Positions 27,421-36,960 of a DNA stretch of 64,000 nt are shown here, one piece after another; position 1 is the first letter of the stretch; each line of letters opens with the position of its first letter. Source of the stretch: Rhodococcoides fascians A44A (lineage in GTDB: Bacteria; Actinomycetota; Actinomycetes; Mycobacteriales; Mycobacteriaceae); assembly GCF_000760735.1 (NCBI RefSeq), contig NZ_JMEX01000005.1, forward strand, positions 37,897 to 101,896. Reading direction: 5' to 3'. The notes under the pieces were generated by a model that was not told where the DNA came from, searched no databases, and worked only from the letters and a program-made list of their open reading frames with translations. Position numbers and translations under genes: made by a program.

Positions 27421-28203
27421 GTGAGCACGGACAACTCTTCGGGATCCAAGCAGCAGCCCTTGCTCGTTCTGGGCAAGATCACCGAGATCCTCGACGCCTT
27501 CTCCTTCGATCGTCCGTCGTTGACACTGGGTGAAATCCAGCACGCCACCGGTCTTCCGACGTCGACGGTTCAGCGGCTGGTCACCAACCTGGTGCAACAG
27601 GGTTTTCTCGATCGAAGCGGCGACCGGATTCGGATCGGCGTGCGAATGTCCTACTGGGCCGCGACTGCCGCCAAGGACCTCGACGTGTTGTCCATCGTGA
27701 CCCCGATCCTGAAGAACTTGCGGGACGAGACCACCGAGACGACGTGCTTTTTTCGAGCGGAACAGAACTATCGAGTGTGTGTCGCGTTGGCGGAGACGCG
27801 GCATCCCCTCCGGCGCGACATGTACGTGGGCAAGATCGCTCCGTTGAACGCGGGTTCTGCGGGGCGAGTGCTGCTTGCGTACGACGACGACTTGGCGGAA
27901 GAGATTCTGGCACAGGAACTTCAGCCGGTGACGGACCGAACGGTGACCGATACCGACATTCTTCGGGAACTGCTGCGGAAAACCAGATCCGACGGTTACG
28001 CCATCACGACGGGCGAGCGGGACACAGGAGCATCCGGATTGTCGGCCCCGGTGTTCAATTCCGCGGCCGACGTCATCGGCGCCGTGTTGATCAGTGGCCC
28101 GACGCTCCGGATGCCTCTCTCGAAATGCGAGGAGTGGGTGGATCTGCTGGTCTCGCACGCCGAGCAGATCACCCGAACTCTCGGTGGTCGCTACCCGGCG
28201 TGA
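27421..28203 (+). CDS. IclR family transcriptional regulator
   Basis: A 260 aa IclR protein. The winged helix spans roughly residues 20-75 (LTLGEIQHATGLPTSTVQRL), followed by the effector-binding domain with GYAITTGERDTGASGLSAPV near 200. The start is GTG at 27421. The last 13 bp overlap the convergent 2-hydroxyacid dehydrogenase gene, which is the last gene of the GntP operon. That proximity makes the operon its likely target, sensing a small organic acid. Confidence 0.88.
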   Translation: MSTDNSSGSKQQPLLVLGKITEILDAFSFDRPSLTLGEIQHATGLPTSTVQRLVTNLVQQGFLDRSGDRIRIGVRMSYWAATAAKDLDVLSIVTPILKNLRDETTETTCFFRAEQNYRVCVALAETRHPLRRDMYVGKIAPLNAGSAGRVLLAYDDDLAEEILAQELQPVTDRTVTDTDILRELLRKTRSDGYAITTGERDTGASGLSAPVFNSAADVIGAVLISGPTLRMPLSKCEEWVDLLVSHAEQITRTLGGRYPA

Positions 28204-29180
28204 GTCCACGCTTCGGGGTTGACCGGGTGCGGAGGAAGGGAACCTCCGAACATTGCGGCGGCGTTCTCGGCGCACAATCTGGCCATCTCCGATCGCACCG
28301 ACACCGTCGCGCTGCCCACATGGGGGAGTAGCACAGCGTTCGGGAGCTCCGCGAGACCCGGCGCAAGTGCAGGCTCGCGTTCGAACACGTCCAGTCCTGC
28401 AGCGGCGATCGTTCGGTGTCCGAGTGCCTCCACGAGCGCGGCCTCGTCGACGACGGGTCCGCGAGCTGTGTTGATCAGAATTGCCGAGTCCTTCATCGCC
28501 TTCATCACGTCGGCGTCGACGAGGTGATGCGTCGCGTCGTTCAGCGGAACGTGAAGGGACAGAAAGTCACTTGTCGTCACCAGCTCGTCCCACGTCACGT
28601 GCTCGACGCGCCCGGCGAATTCACCGAGTTCGGCGTCGCTGACGTCTCGATCCGACGGTGGACGTGGGCAGAACTTGACCTGCATACCGAAACCGAGTGC
28701 ACGCCGTGCCGTCGCGCGCGCAATCCGGCCGAAACCGGCGAGTCCGAGAACCCTCCCGGACACGTCCGTGCCGAGCATGAACTCAGGGGCCCACCCGGTG
28801 AAGCCTCCGGATCGCACGAGGCTGTCCGCCTCCACCGCGCGGCGTGCCGTCGACAGCATGAGCAGCAACGCGATGTCTGCCGTCGAGTCGGTCAGCACAC
28901 CAGGGGTGTTTCCGACGGTGATGCCGCGCGCGGTTGCCGCTGCCACGTCGATGTTGTCGAATCCGACTGCGTAATTGGATATTCCGGTGAGCTTGGCCGA
29001 TTCCAGCAACTCGGCGTCGAATTTGTCGCGAAGTTGGGACACGACGACCGAATACTCACCCGACGCACATCGTTCGACGAGGCCCGCGTGATCGAGCGCG
29101 AGCACCTCGACCTCACCGGCTGCAGCCAGGATGTCCATGCCGGGAGCCGGGATGGGGGTCGTGACCAGAATCTTGCTCAT
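28191..29180 (-). CDS. D-isomer-specific 2-hydroxyacid dehydrogenase
   Basis: NAD(P)-dependent dehydrogenase of 329 aa interconverting 2-oxo and D-2-hydroxy acids such as glyoxylate/glycolate or hydroxypyruvate/glycerate. The cofactor loop is GLAGFGRIARATARR, the substrate region has LINTARGPVVDEAAL, and the catalytic His lies in LLPHVGSA. The ATG at 29180 overlaps the upstream stop as ATGA. The final gene of the operon, it could handle a 2-oxoacid released by the lyase, which is inference. Confidence 0.88.
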   Translation of the reverse strand: MSKILVTTPIPAPGMDILAAAGEVEVLALDHAGLVERCASGEYSVVVSQLRDKFDAELLESAKLTGISNYAVGFDNIDVAAATARGITVGNTPGVLTDSTADIALLLMLSTARRAVEADSLVRSGGFTGWAPEFMLGTDVSGRVLGLAGFGRIARATARRALGFGMQVKFCPRPPSDRDVSDAELGEFAGRVEHVTWDELVTTSDFLSLHVPLNDATHHLVDADVMKAMKDSAILINTARGPVVDEAALVEALGHRTIAAAGLDVFEREPALAPGLAELPNAVLLPHVGSATVSVRSEMARLCAENAAAMFGGSLPPHPVNPEAWTHAG

Positions 29181-30130
29181 ATGACCCACTCGAATGCGTT
29201 GGCGGATCCGGTGCCCTCGGTGCGGGTGCCGCGACTCGAGCGTGCACCCTGAACGGTCTTGGACCGCATGGGTTCACCGAGCTCGGCAAGCAGTTTCTCC
29301 GATAGTTCGACCATGGTGGCGAGTTTATCGGGGTCGAACCAGTCCGGACGAGTGGCGAAGAGGATGTCCTCGGTCGAGGTGTTTCCGCTCGCACCGGGAG
29401 CGAACGGGCAACCCCCGAGACCGCCGAGGGACCCGTCGACCAGAGTGGCACCTGCAGTGATCGCGGCGAGCGTGTTCGCAACCCCGAGGCCCCACGTGTC
29501 GTGACCGTGATAGACGATGCGTCGCTGCGGGGACTCGGCAGCAACTCGCTGAACGAGCGATGTCACCTGGGCGGGAACGGCCTGTCCGAGAGTGTCACAG
29601 ATGACGATGTCGACCGATCCGGCCGTTCTGTCGTCGTTGGCGATGGACAGTACGCGATCCTCGGGAACGTGGCCGTCGAACGGGCAGGTGAACGACGTGG
29701 CGATGCACAGTTCGATCTTGCCCCCGACCGACTCGGCGATCGCGGTGGCGTCGGGCATCGCGGCGATCGAGGTCTCCGTCGAACGGCCGATGTTGGCCTG
29801 ATTGTGTGCATCCGACGCCGACAGACAGTACTGAAAATTACGTGCACCGGCCGCTGCGGCCTTCTCGACGTGGCGCGGCGTGGCGACCCACACCCAGCAC
29901 CGCTCGAGCTCTTCCGGTGTCAGTTCGCCGATCAGCTCGAGTGTTCCCGCCATCGGGGGAACCTTGTCCGGTCTGGCGAGCGAGCCCAACTCGATCTCGG
30001 GCACACCGAGAGCGATGAGCTGTCGGGTGATGTCGAGCTTGCGTTCGACGGAGAGCAACTTGCCCGTCAGCTGGAGTCCGTCGCGCAACGTGACGTCGCG
30101 CAAGTGCGCTGTGGGAGTGAACGTGTACAT
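29177..30130 (-). CDS. HMG-CoA lyase family protein
   Basis: TIM-barrel lyase of 317 aa with LRDVTLRDGLQ at the N-terminus. The catalytic Cys is in GGLGGCPFAPGASGN, and IVYHGHDTWGLGVANTL carries a likely metal-binding His pair. Family members cleave 3-hydroxy-3-methylglutaryl-CoA to acetoacetate and acetyl-CoA; relatives cleave citramalyl-CoA. It follows the CoA transferase with a 1-base overlap, so the transferase probably makes its substrate. HMG-CoA versus citramalyl-CoA is undecided. Confidence 0.88.
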   Translation of the reverse strand: MYTFTPTAHLRDVTLRDGLQLTGKLLSVERKLDITRQLIALGVPEIELGSLARPDKVPPMAGTLELIGELTPEELERCWVWVATPRHVEKAAAAGARNFQYCLSASDAHNQANIGRSTETSIAAMPDATAIAESVGGKIELCIATSFTCPFDGHVPEDRVLSIANDDRTAGSVDIVICDTLGQAVPAQVTSLVQRVAAESPQRRIVYHGHDTWGLGVANTLAAITAGATLVDGSLGGLGGCPFAPGASGNTSTEDILFATRPDWFDPDKLATMVELSEKLLAELGEPMRSKTVQGARSSRGTRTEGTGSANAFEWVI

Positions 30131-31335
30131 CAGGCGCCTATCTCTTCGGATTCTCTACCCAGTAGGTTTTTCAGTACTTCTGCTGTGTGTTCGCCCAGCT
30201 CGGGGCCGACGGATCGGATCGGTAGCGACGCGTCGCCGATGACGGGAACGATGCCCACGAAACCGACGTCCGCCGGTTCACTGTCACCGGTGTCGACCTG
30301 GAAGTTCTGAATCATGTTGCGCGCGTTGTACTGCGCGTCCGCCACCACGTCGGCGGCAGTGTAGATCGGGCCGGACGGAACACCGGCAGCATCGAGGAGC
30401 TTCAGGGCGTCGTCACGAGAATGCAACCCGGTCCACGCACTGATCGCGGCGTCGAGCTCGTCGCGACGCTTCCATCTGCCGGCATTGGACTGGAGGTCGG
30501 GATCTGCGCCCAGGTCGGGTCGCTCGATGGTCTCCATGTAGCGCTGGAAGATCGCATCGCCGTTACCCGCGATGATGATGGAGTGACCGTCGTTGCACGG
30601 GTAGGCGTTCGACGGTGCGATGCCCTCCATGCGGCCTCCGACGCGTTCGCGTTCGACGCCGTAGGCAAGATAGTCCGGAATCAGGGATTCCATCATCGAC
30701 AGGATGGATTCGTTCAGGGCCACGTCGATGGACCGTTGTGTCAGAGACAGAGTGGATTTCGCGGTCTGCCGTTGGAACAGGGCCATGACGCATCCGAACG
30801 CCGCGTAGAGACCTGCGATCGAATCGCCGATCGAGACTCCGACGCGCACCGGTGGTCGGTCGGGATCGCCGACGAGGTTGCGGAAACCCCCGTATGCCTC
30901 GGCAACTGCGGCGAATCCGGGACGCTCGGACATGGGTCCGGTCTGTCCGAATGCGGAGATCCTGGTGATGATGAGGTCGGGATTCTTGCGGCTGAGAACT
31001 TCCGGCGAGATTCCCCATTTTTCGAGCGTCCCTGGGCGGAAGTTCTCCAGAACGATGTCGCATTTCTCGGCGAGGTCGATGACGTCCTGCCGGCCCTGGT
31101 CGGTTCGAAGATCGAGAACGATGGACTTCTTGTTGCGATTGATCGTGCGGTAGAGCATCGAGGTGGTGCCGGAGTACAGACGCCAGTTGCGGAGTTCGTC
31201 GCCGGTGCCCGGTCGCTCGACCTTGATCACCTCGGCGCCGAAATCGGCCAGCATACGGGCAGCAGTCGGTGCGGCGATGTAGTTACCGAGCTCGAGTACC
31301 CGTACTCCGCTCAGTGGTAAGGCTTGGTCGGTCAT
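30130..31335 (-). CDS. CaiB/BaiF (class III) CoA transferase
   Basis: Class III CoA transferase of 401 aa that moves CoA between carboxylic acids. MTDQALPLSGVRVLELGNYI and FGAEVIKVERPGTGD are typical, and the catalytic Asp is in VGVSIGDSIAGLYAA. The ATG at 31335 has an AAAGGAAC ribosome site; a longer in-frame reading to 31701 runs antisense through the permease gene. It activates the acid brought in by the GntP permease for the lyase. Confidence 0.9.
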   Translation of the reverse strand: MTDQALPLSGVRVLELGNYIAAPTAARMLADFGAEVIKVERPGTGDELRNWRLYSGTTSMLYRTINRNKKSIVLDLRTDQGRQDVIDLAEKCDIVLENFRPGTLEKWGISPEVLSRKNPDLIITRISAFGQTGPMSERPGFAAVAEAYGGFRNLVGDPDRPPVRVGVSIGDSIAGLYAAFGCVMALFQRQTAKSTLSLTQRSIDVALNESILSMMESLIPDYLAYGVERERVGGRMEGIAPSNAYPCNDGHSIIIAGNGDAIFQRYMETIERPDLGADPDLQSNAGRWKRRDELDAAISAWTGLHSRDDALKLLDAAGVPSGPIYTAADVVADAQYNARNMIQNFQVDTGDSEPADVGFVGIVPVIGDASLPIRSVGPELGEHTAEVLKNLLGRESEEIGA

Positions 31336-31403
31336 GGTGTTCCTTTCGGTACTCGGCACTGCATTCTGGTCGTGTGCACGGTCCGTGCGGCTCGAGTCGG
31401 GTG

Positions 31404-32864
31404 TCACAGTACGAGGCTCATCGGCATGATCAGCAGGATGGCGATCACGGAGGCGACGGACACGCCGACCGAGCACGTCTTGAGCGTTCCGCGGGTGGTC
31501 TGGCCCATCAGTGACTGCAGTAGCCAGAAGGTGTTGCTCGTGACGTGAACCGCGAACAGTGAACCGGCGCCTGCCGCAAGAGCGATGAAGACGGGGTCTA
31601 GTCCGATCAGCGGCGCGACAGGGGCCAGGATTCCGGCCGAGGTGATGGCGGAGATCGTGACGGAGCCGACGGCGATGTGCAGTGCGGCAGCGATGACCCA
31701 CACCATCAACAACGGCGCTGCGGTGCTCGCGGTGAAGTACTGCCCCAGAATCTCACCGAGTCCTGCCTCGTTGATGACTGCCGCCAACGATCCGCCGACA
31801 CCGGTGAGGATGAGGATCTGCCCACTCTCGGCGAATCCTCGTGCCAACGCCTTCTCGACGCGCTTCTGCCCGACGTGGTACCGGCCGATCAGGCACGTAC
31901 CGACGAGACCGAACAGCAGAGCGATGACCGGGCTCGCTACGAACTCCACGATGGGCTGGGAAAGTTCGGCGACTTCGAAGACCGCGCCGGTGGCGATCAG
32001 GAAAAGCGAGAGCAGCAACGGGGAGAGCAACACGATGAGGCGGGTCTGCTTTTCCTCACGCACCTTCTCGGCGACACCGACCGCGCCCGAGCCACCGTTT
32101 CCGGACGCACCGTCGTTCGACGTACCGCTGACGGAACCTCCTGCAGCGGGCGTTTCGCCCAGCTCGTCGTTCGTGTCCGCACCGTCGATGGGCCCGACCG
32201 TCTCGTCGATGACCGCGACCTGCTCCTCGTCCTTCTCCTCGTTCCACCAGCCGTGACGGAAGACGAACGACATGATCGCGACCGAGAGCACGACGACGGG
32301 GACGATGAGGATGAGTCCGTAGATCATCATCTTGCCGAGCGGCACACCGAGTAGGCCCGCAAGAGCCAGGGCGGCAACACCGGGAACCATGAACACGATG
32401 CCGCACTCGAGTGCGATGGCCAGCGCCGTGGCCATGCGGGCGGTGCCGTACTTACCGATCCTGGGTCCGAGGTTCCGGGCGAGTGGTGCAGAGATGACGA
32501 GCAGAACGTCCAGGAAGATGGATTGAAGTACGGTCGCGATCGTCAGCGACAACGCGTACGGCATCCGTTTCGGGCCGAAGGTGCGCAGCAGTGTGCCCAC
32601 CAGCCGTTGAATGGCGTTCATCTCCTGGAGCACGGAGCCCATGAGAACGCCGAATGCAATGAGCAGGCCGACTTCGGCCATGATTTCGCCGAAACCGCCG
32701 GCAATGGTGTCGACCGTCTTCTCGACGCCCAGCTTGGTGGCGAGGCCGAGGTAGGCGGCACCGAGGACGAGCGAAACGACGGGGTTGAAACGAAAGCGCA
32801 CGATGAAGATAACGACCGCCAGCACTGCTATGGCGGTGTTGATCACGATCCACATGTCGGACAT
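31404..32864 (-). CDS. GntP family permease
   Basis: Organic-acid/H+ symporter of 486 aa with about 12 membrane segments. Signatures include LVLGAAYLGLATKLG, GLLIAFGVLMGSVLQEMNA and HVTSNTFWLLQSLMG. A hydrophilic, Gly/Ser/Asp-rich loop of about 60 residues near 204-262 separates the two halves and is longer than in E. coli GntP proteins. As the first gene of the four-gene operon it sets the substrate class: a hydroxy or branched carboxylate. The 264 bp upstream gap (32865-33128) holds TATGGGCATA at 32941-32950, a weak dyad possibly used by the IclR protein. Confidence 0.88.
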   Translation of the reverse strand: MSDMWIVINTAIAVLAVVIFIVRFRFNPVVSLVLGAAYLGLATKLGVEKTVDTIAGGFGEIMAEVGLLIAFGVLMGSVLQEMNAIQRLVGTLLRTFGPKRMPYALSLTIATVLQSIFLDVLLVISAPLARNLGPRIGKYGTARMATALAIALECGIVFMVPGVAALALAGLLGVPLGKMMIYGLILIVPVVVLSVAIMSFVFRHGWWNEEKDEEQVAVIDETVGPIDGADTNDELGETPAAGGSVSGTSNDGASGNGGSGAVGVAEKVREEKQTRLIVLLSPLLLSLFLIATGAVFEVAELSQPIVEFVASPVIALLFGLVGTCLIGRYHVGQKRVEKALARGFAESGQILILTGVGGSLAAVINEAGLGEILGQYFTASTAAPLLMVWVIAAALHIAVGSVTISAITSAGILAPVAPLIGLDPVFIALAAGAGSLFAVHVTSNTFWLLQSLMGQTTRGTLKTCSVGVSVASVIAILLIMPMSLVL

Positions 32865-33128
32865 CGGTTGGTCTTCCCACGAGTTGTGAGTGGCGTCATG
32901 GAGGAAACTTGGCTGTGACGCGCCACACTGTCACCCACATTATGGGCATACATTTACTTCGTGAGCAAGCTTGGATTCGGCGGAGTTTGCAACACTCCCG
33001 GGGTGCGCTGGTAAGAGTCCAGAAGTGGTGCAGATATCGGCCGTGTGGGAGAGGCCCGCCCTCGCTCGCAGGCGCCTTCGATGTGTAGGGGTTACCGGCT
33101 CACCCGTTCGGTGCCCGTTGTAGCTGTT

Positions 33129-33626
33129 TCAGGGGTTCGACGTGGTGCTCGATTCGGTTGAAACGTCTGCATGCTCGCGTTGCCGGACGAGAACAAGAAC
33201 GACGACCGCACCGACGATGCCGAGCGCACCGGCGGTCGCGAAGGCGCTGCCGTAGTGGTCGCCCGCGACGATGACGCCGGTGACGGTCGGGACGGCGGTG
33301 AACAAAGACATGTCACGGAGGCTGACGCCTTGCGCGTCGACGAGATAGTCGGGGAACCACGTCATGAAGAAGAACAGGATGTAGTTGTAGCAGAACAGGG
33401 ACAACGCGATTGCGAGCACGGAGGGCTGAACCACTGCCCGCCAGGCCGAGTGGCTCGCACCGGCAATTTCCTGCGCAGTGCGCTGCTCGGTGCCGGCGTC
33501 CTTCCTGATCAATGCGAGCTCGGCGGCGTCGACCCGTGAACTGTCGCGCGGATCGTCCGTCGATGCGAGTTTCCATGCGATCGCCCACGTGAGACCGACG
33601 AAGGCGATGACCACGACGAAACTCAT
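33129..33626 (-). pseudogene. MFS transporter remnant (ACS/anion:cation symporter type)
   Basis: The 165 codons cover only pieces of an about 430 aa transporter. The beginning, FVGLTWAIAWKLASTDDPR, corresponds to helix 6 and the central loop of ACS-family proteins, so the first half is missing. Then LSLFCYNYILFFFMTWFPDY is intact, but LFTAVP joins directly to TVTGVIVAG, skipping about 120 residues. The end is a normal C-terminal helix. A decayed gene with an internal deletion, not a functional protein. Confidence 0.75.
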
Positions 33627-33738
33627 CGAGCTCAGCTACGGGTGCACCTGCTGCACACTGCGGGAGGATCTCGTCGAGACCATCGGAGCGCCGGCCCTCG
33701 AGCGCAGGTCGAGGTCCTGCCGCATCGGTGAATCCTAG
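33608..33738 (+). pseudogene. Scrap of a CobW/COG0523 GTPase gene
   Basis: The frame reads TKLIELSYGCTCCTLREDLV, matching the conserved GCxCC metal-binding segment of CobW-type metallochaperones (family pattern IELxNGCxCCTLRxDL). Only about 25 residues are recognisable before the frame ends at 33738. It abuts the MFS remnant on the opposite strand, so the region is a junction of two broken genes. Confidence 0.6.
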
Positions 33739-33778
33739 GGCAACGAACTTCCCGTTTTCGGGCGGTCCGATGTTGTGG

Positions 33779-35326
33779 TCATCCAAGTACGACGCTGTCG
33801 TACTTGCCCTTCAGGCGTCCCTTGACGAGCTTGCCCGTCGGTGTGCGCGGGAGGTCCGAAGTGAATACGATGTGACGCGGAACTTTGTACCGTGCCAACG
33901 AGTTTCGTGCCTCGCTCAGGATCGACTCGGCCAGATCGTCGGAAGATTCGACACCCGGCAACAATTGCACGACGGCGAGCACCTGCTCGCCCATTTCCGG
34001 GTCGGGTACGCCGATCACAGCAACATCGAGGATGCTCGGATGCGAGGCCAGGACGTTCTCGATCTCCTGCGGATAGATGTTCACCCCACCGGAGATGATC
34101 ATGAACGTTGCACGATCGGTGAGGAACAGATAGCGATCCTCGTCGAGGTAGCCGACATCCCCTGTTGTGGACCAGTTCTCGTGCAGTGGGTGCTGTGCGC
34201 TCTTCGTCTTGGCAGGGTCGTTGTGATAGGCGAACGGCATGACGTCTCGTTCGAAATAGACGTCGCCGATTTCGCCGGGAGGCAGGACCTCGCCGTCAGG
34301 ACCACAGATGCGCACTGTGCCCAGAAACCCGTCCTTACCGACCGAACCGGGCTTCTTCAGCCACTCCGCAGATGTGATGCTCGTCAATCCGGCCAGTTCG
34401 GTGGAGGAGTAGTACTCGACGAGAATCGGCCCCCACCACTCGATCATGGCGTGTTTGACGTCGACCGGGCAGGGCGCCGCTGCATGGATCGCCACCCGCA
34501 GCGTCGACAAGTCGTACTTCGCTCGGACCTCGTCGGGGAGTTTCAGCATACGAACTAACATCGTCGGCACCCACTGACTGTGCGTGACAGCGAACTTCTC
34601 GATGTAGGACAGTGCGCGCTCGGCATCGAACTTCCCCATCACGACGACCGTTCCGCCGAGAGCCTGTACCGCTGCGGCGGTGCGAAGGGGAGCAGCGTGG
34701 TAGAGAGGGGCCGGCGAGAGATAGACCGTCGACGAATCCACACTCCAGATCGTCGACGCCAACGCAGCCATCGTGTCTCCGGGTTCTTCGATCTGCCGAT
34801 TCGGAAGTGACGGCTCGATCCCCTTGGGCTTGCCCGTGGTTCCGGAGGAGTACAGCATGTCCGCGCCGCGCGGCTGATCGGCCAAGGGTTCGTCCGACAG
34901 GTCGACGATCGCGTCGTCGAGGTCGTCGAACCCCGGAACCGGACCCCCGAAGGCCAAGCGGATGTCCACGCCGTCGACCAAGTCGGCAACCTTCGTGGCA
35001 GTGTCCCCGAGCGTAGCGGAGGTGATGACAGCGCGGGCTCCGCAGTCGTCGACTATGTACGCCATCTCGGCGGGGGTGAGATGACGGTTGACGGCAGTGA
35101 TGTACAGACCTGACCGGAGCGCAGCCCAATACACTTCGAACACCCTGACCGTGTTGTCGCTGACGAGCGCAATGTGGTCGCCTACGCGAAGTCCGGCGTC
35201 GCGCAGATAGCGAGCAATGCGGACGGACTGGGATTCCAGTTCGGCAAACGTCACTGTCTCACCGGTTTCGGCCATGACTACAGCAGCTTTGCTCGGGTGG
35301 GTCGCAACGTGGGCCCCGGGATACAT
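33779..35326 (-). CDS. AMP-dependent acyl-CoA synthetase
   Basis: Adenylate-forming ligase of 515 aa that activates a fatty or aromatic acid to its CoA ester. The P-loop YSSGTTGKPKG is at 159-169, the A4/A5 region has YYSSTELAG, then TTGDVGYLDEDRYLFLTDR. The C-terminal PTGKLVKGRLK contains the catalytic Lys. The ATG at 35326 has an AAAGG ribosome site. Divergent from the HpaB-family operon, so it probably supplies that pathway with its CoA thioester. Confidence 0.9.
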   Translation of the reverse strand: MYPGAHVATHPSKAAVVMAETGETVTFAELESQSVRIARYLRDAGLRVGDHIALVSDNTVRVFEVYWAALRSGLYITAVNRHLTPAEMAYIVDDCGARAVITSATLGDTATKVADLVDGVDIRLAFGGPVPGFDDLDDAIVDLSDEPLADQPRGADMLYSSGTTGKPKGIEPSLPNRQIEEPGDTMAALASTIWSVDSSTVYLSPAPLYHAAPLRTAAAVQALGGTVVVMGKFDAERALSYIEKFAVTHSQWVPTMLVRMLKLPDEVRAKYDLSTLRVAIHAAAPCPVDVKHAMIEWWGPILVEYYSSTELAGLTSITSAEWLKKPGSVGKDGFLGTVRICGPDGEVLPPGEIGDVYFERDVMPFAYHNDPAKTKSAQHPLHENWSTTGDVGYLDEDRYLFLTDRATFMIISGGVNIYPQEIENVLASHPSILDVAVIGVPDPEMGEQVLAVVQLLPGVESSDDLAESILSEARNSLARYKVPRHIVFTSDLPRTPTGKLVKGRLKGKYDSVVLG

Positions 35327-35479
35327 GGCATGCCTTTCGCTGAACAGAGAACGTTCGATCGATGCAACCGTATCAACGATCGGGGTCGCACTCCGCGAGT
35401 ATCAAGGTCAAGGTTTGAAATTCAGACGTTGACACATAAATGCACCGCTGACAAACTAAACAGAAGTCGAACGATTGAA

Positions 35480-35498
35480 CGGTCTGTTGTACCGTTGT
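35480..35498. promoter_or_regulatory. Inverted repeat upstream of HpaB-family gene
   Basis: AACGG and CCGTT flank nine bases in the 207 bp divergent gap, about 35 bp ahead of the HpaB-family start. A TTGACA-like hexamer lies near 35430. This may be an operator for the XRE-TetR protein encoded at 40741. Support is the short dyad only. Confidence 0.35.
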
Positions 35499-35533
35499 AG
35501 TCGTGTGCAAGTCACTTCCGAGAGGTTCGTCAG

Positions 35534-36931
35534 ATGGGCATTCGCACAGCACGCCAGTACCGAGAGGGGCTGCGAGACGGCCGTAACGTCGTGTACCAGG
35601 GCCAGAAGGTCGACGACGTCACGGCGTTCTCCGAGTTCGACACGGCGATCTCTCACTCGGGGCTTGCGTACGACATCGCGGAACTCGAACCCGATCTGGC
35701 CATCGCCGACGATGGACAGGGTCCATACACCGCGTTCTATCGAGTACCACGTACCGCCGAGGACATCGAGCGTCGCGGGCGGCTGATCGAAAGTGTGTGC
35801 ATACTCGGCACTGGCACGATCGTCTTGAAGGAGGTCGGTAGCGACGCACTGTTCGGTCTCCTGCGGGCTCTGTCCGGGGAGGGATTGGAGAACGCCAAGG
35901 CGTTCTACGAGCATTGCTGCGCGAACGACGTCGCGATCGCGGTCGCACAGACCGACGTCAAGGGCGACCGGATGCTCGCACCACATCAGCAGGCCGATCC
36001 CGATCTGTACCTGCACATCGTCGACGAGGATGCCGACACGATCACGGTTCGTGGCGCGAAGGTGCACACCTCCTTCTCCGCGAACGCAGACGAAATCCTG
36101 GTCCTGCCCACGCGCGCAATGGGTCCCGCGGACGCGGACTATGCACTCAGCTTCGCTGTGCCGGTGGACACACCCGGGCTCACCCTGTACGTCTCGCCCT
36201 ACCTGCACGGAGACAGGGACGAGTTCACCCACCCGCTCTCCTCCAAGCACAAGCTTCTGGAGAGCCTGACCGTCTTCGACGACGTTCGGGTCCCGAAGAA
36301 CCGCGTGTTCCTCGCTCGGCAACCCGAACTGGCAGGTCCGCTTGCGATCGCATTCGTCGACTACCACCGGTACACCGCCATCAATTACAAGTTGCCTCTG
36401 CTCGACCTGCTCGTCGGATCGGCGACGATGGTCGCCGAGGCCAACGGAATCTCCAAGGCCGGTCACGTGAAAAGCAAGTTGACCGAGCTGATTTCGTACA
36501 CAGAAACCGTTCGTGGCTTCGGCCAACTCGCCGCGATCCGGTCGACACAGGGCGACAACGGCGTTCAGCTGCCCGACCCTCTCGCTGTGAACATGGCCAA
36601 GTATCACTTCGCACATGGATTCCATGCGGCGACCGCAGCGGTTCTCGACCTCGCAGGCGGACTGGTGGCCACAGGGCCCGGCGCGGGCGACTGGGCAGAC
36701 CCCGACACCCGCAAGGTCCTCGAGAAGTACTTCGCGGCAGCAGTTCCGGCCGAACAAAGACTTCGGCTGATCAATCTGATCGGCGATCTCTGCACCGGCA
36801 GCTGGGGTGGGTACCAGTCGGTACTCGCTACCCATGCAGAAGGTTCGGCCGAGGCCGAAAAGATGCAGATTGCACGGTCCTTCGACGCATCCAGAGCTCG
36901 GGGCTACGTGTCCGAGCTTCTCGGCTTCTGA
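35534..36931 (+). CDS. HpaB/4-hydroxybutyryl-CoA dehydratase family flavoprotein
   Basis: A 465 aa member of the acyl-CoA-dehydrogenase-fold group that includes 4-hydroxyphenylacetate 3-monooxygenase and 4-hydroxybutyryl-CoA dehydratase. Dehydratases hold a [4Fe-4S] cluster through three Cys and one His. Here His278 (YHRYTAINYK) is kept, but the Cys seven residues on is Tyr285. The front contains only CC at 128-129. A cluster-free enzyme, such as an FAD hydroxylase or isomerase, is more likely. It heads an operon with thiolase, SDR and hydratase genes, so a CoA-ester substrate is plausible. Confidence 0.82.
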   Translation: MGIRTARQYREGLRDGRNVVYQGQKVDDVTAFSEFDTAISHSGLAYDIAELEPDLAIADDGQGPYTAFYRVPRTAEDIERRGRLIESVCILGTGTIVLKEVGSDALFGLLRALSGEGLENAKAFYEHCCANDVAIAVAQTDVKGDRMLAPHQQADPDLYLHIVDEDADTITVRGAKVHTSFSANADEILVLPTRAMGPADADYALSFAVPVDTPGLTLYVSPYLHGDRDEFTHPLSSKHKLLESLTVFDDVRVPKNRVFLARQPELAGPLAIAFVDYHRYTAINYKLPLLDLLVGSATMVAEANGISKAGHVKSKLTELISYTETVRGFGQLAAIRSTQGDNGVQLPDPLAVNMAKYHFAHGFHAATAAVLDLAGGLVATGPGAGDWADPDTRKVLEKYFAAAVPAEQRLRLINLIGDLCTGSWGGYQSVLATHAEGSAEAEKMQIARSFDASRARGYVSELLGF

Positions 36932-36960
36932 TATTCGATCAACTCCAGCGAGGAATTCCC

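Noticed and set aside
32941..32950. TATGGGCATA dyad upstream of gntP-like gene as IclR operator
   Set aside because: Arms of only four bases, common by chance; noted in the gene entry but not listed as a site.
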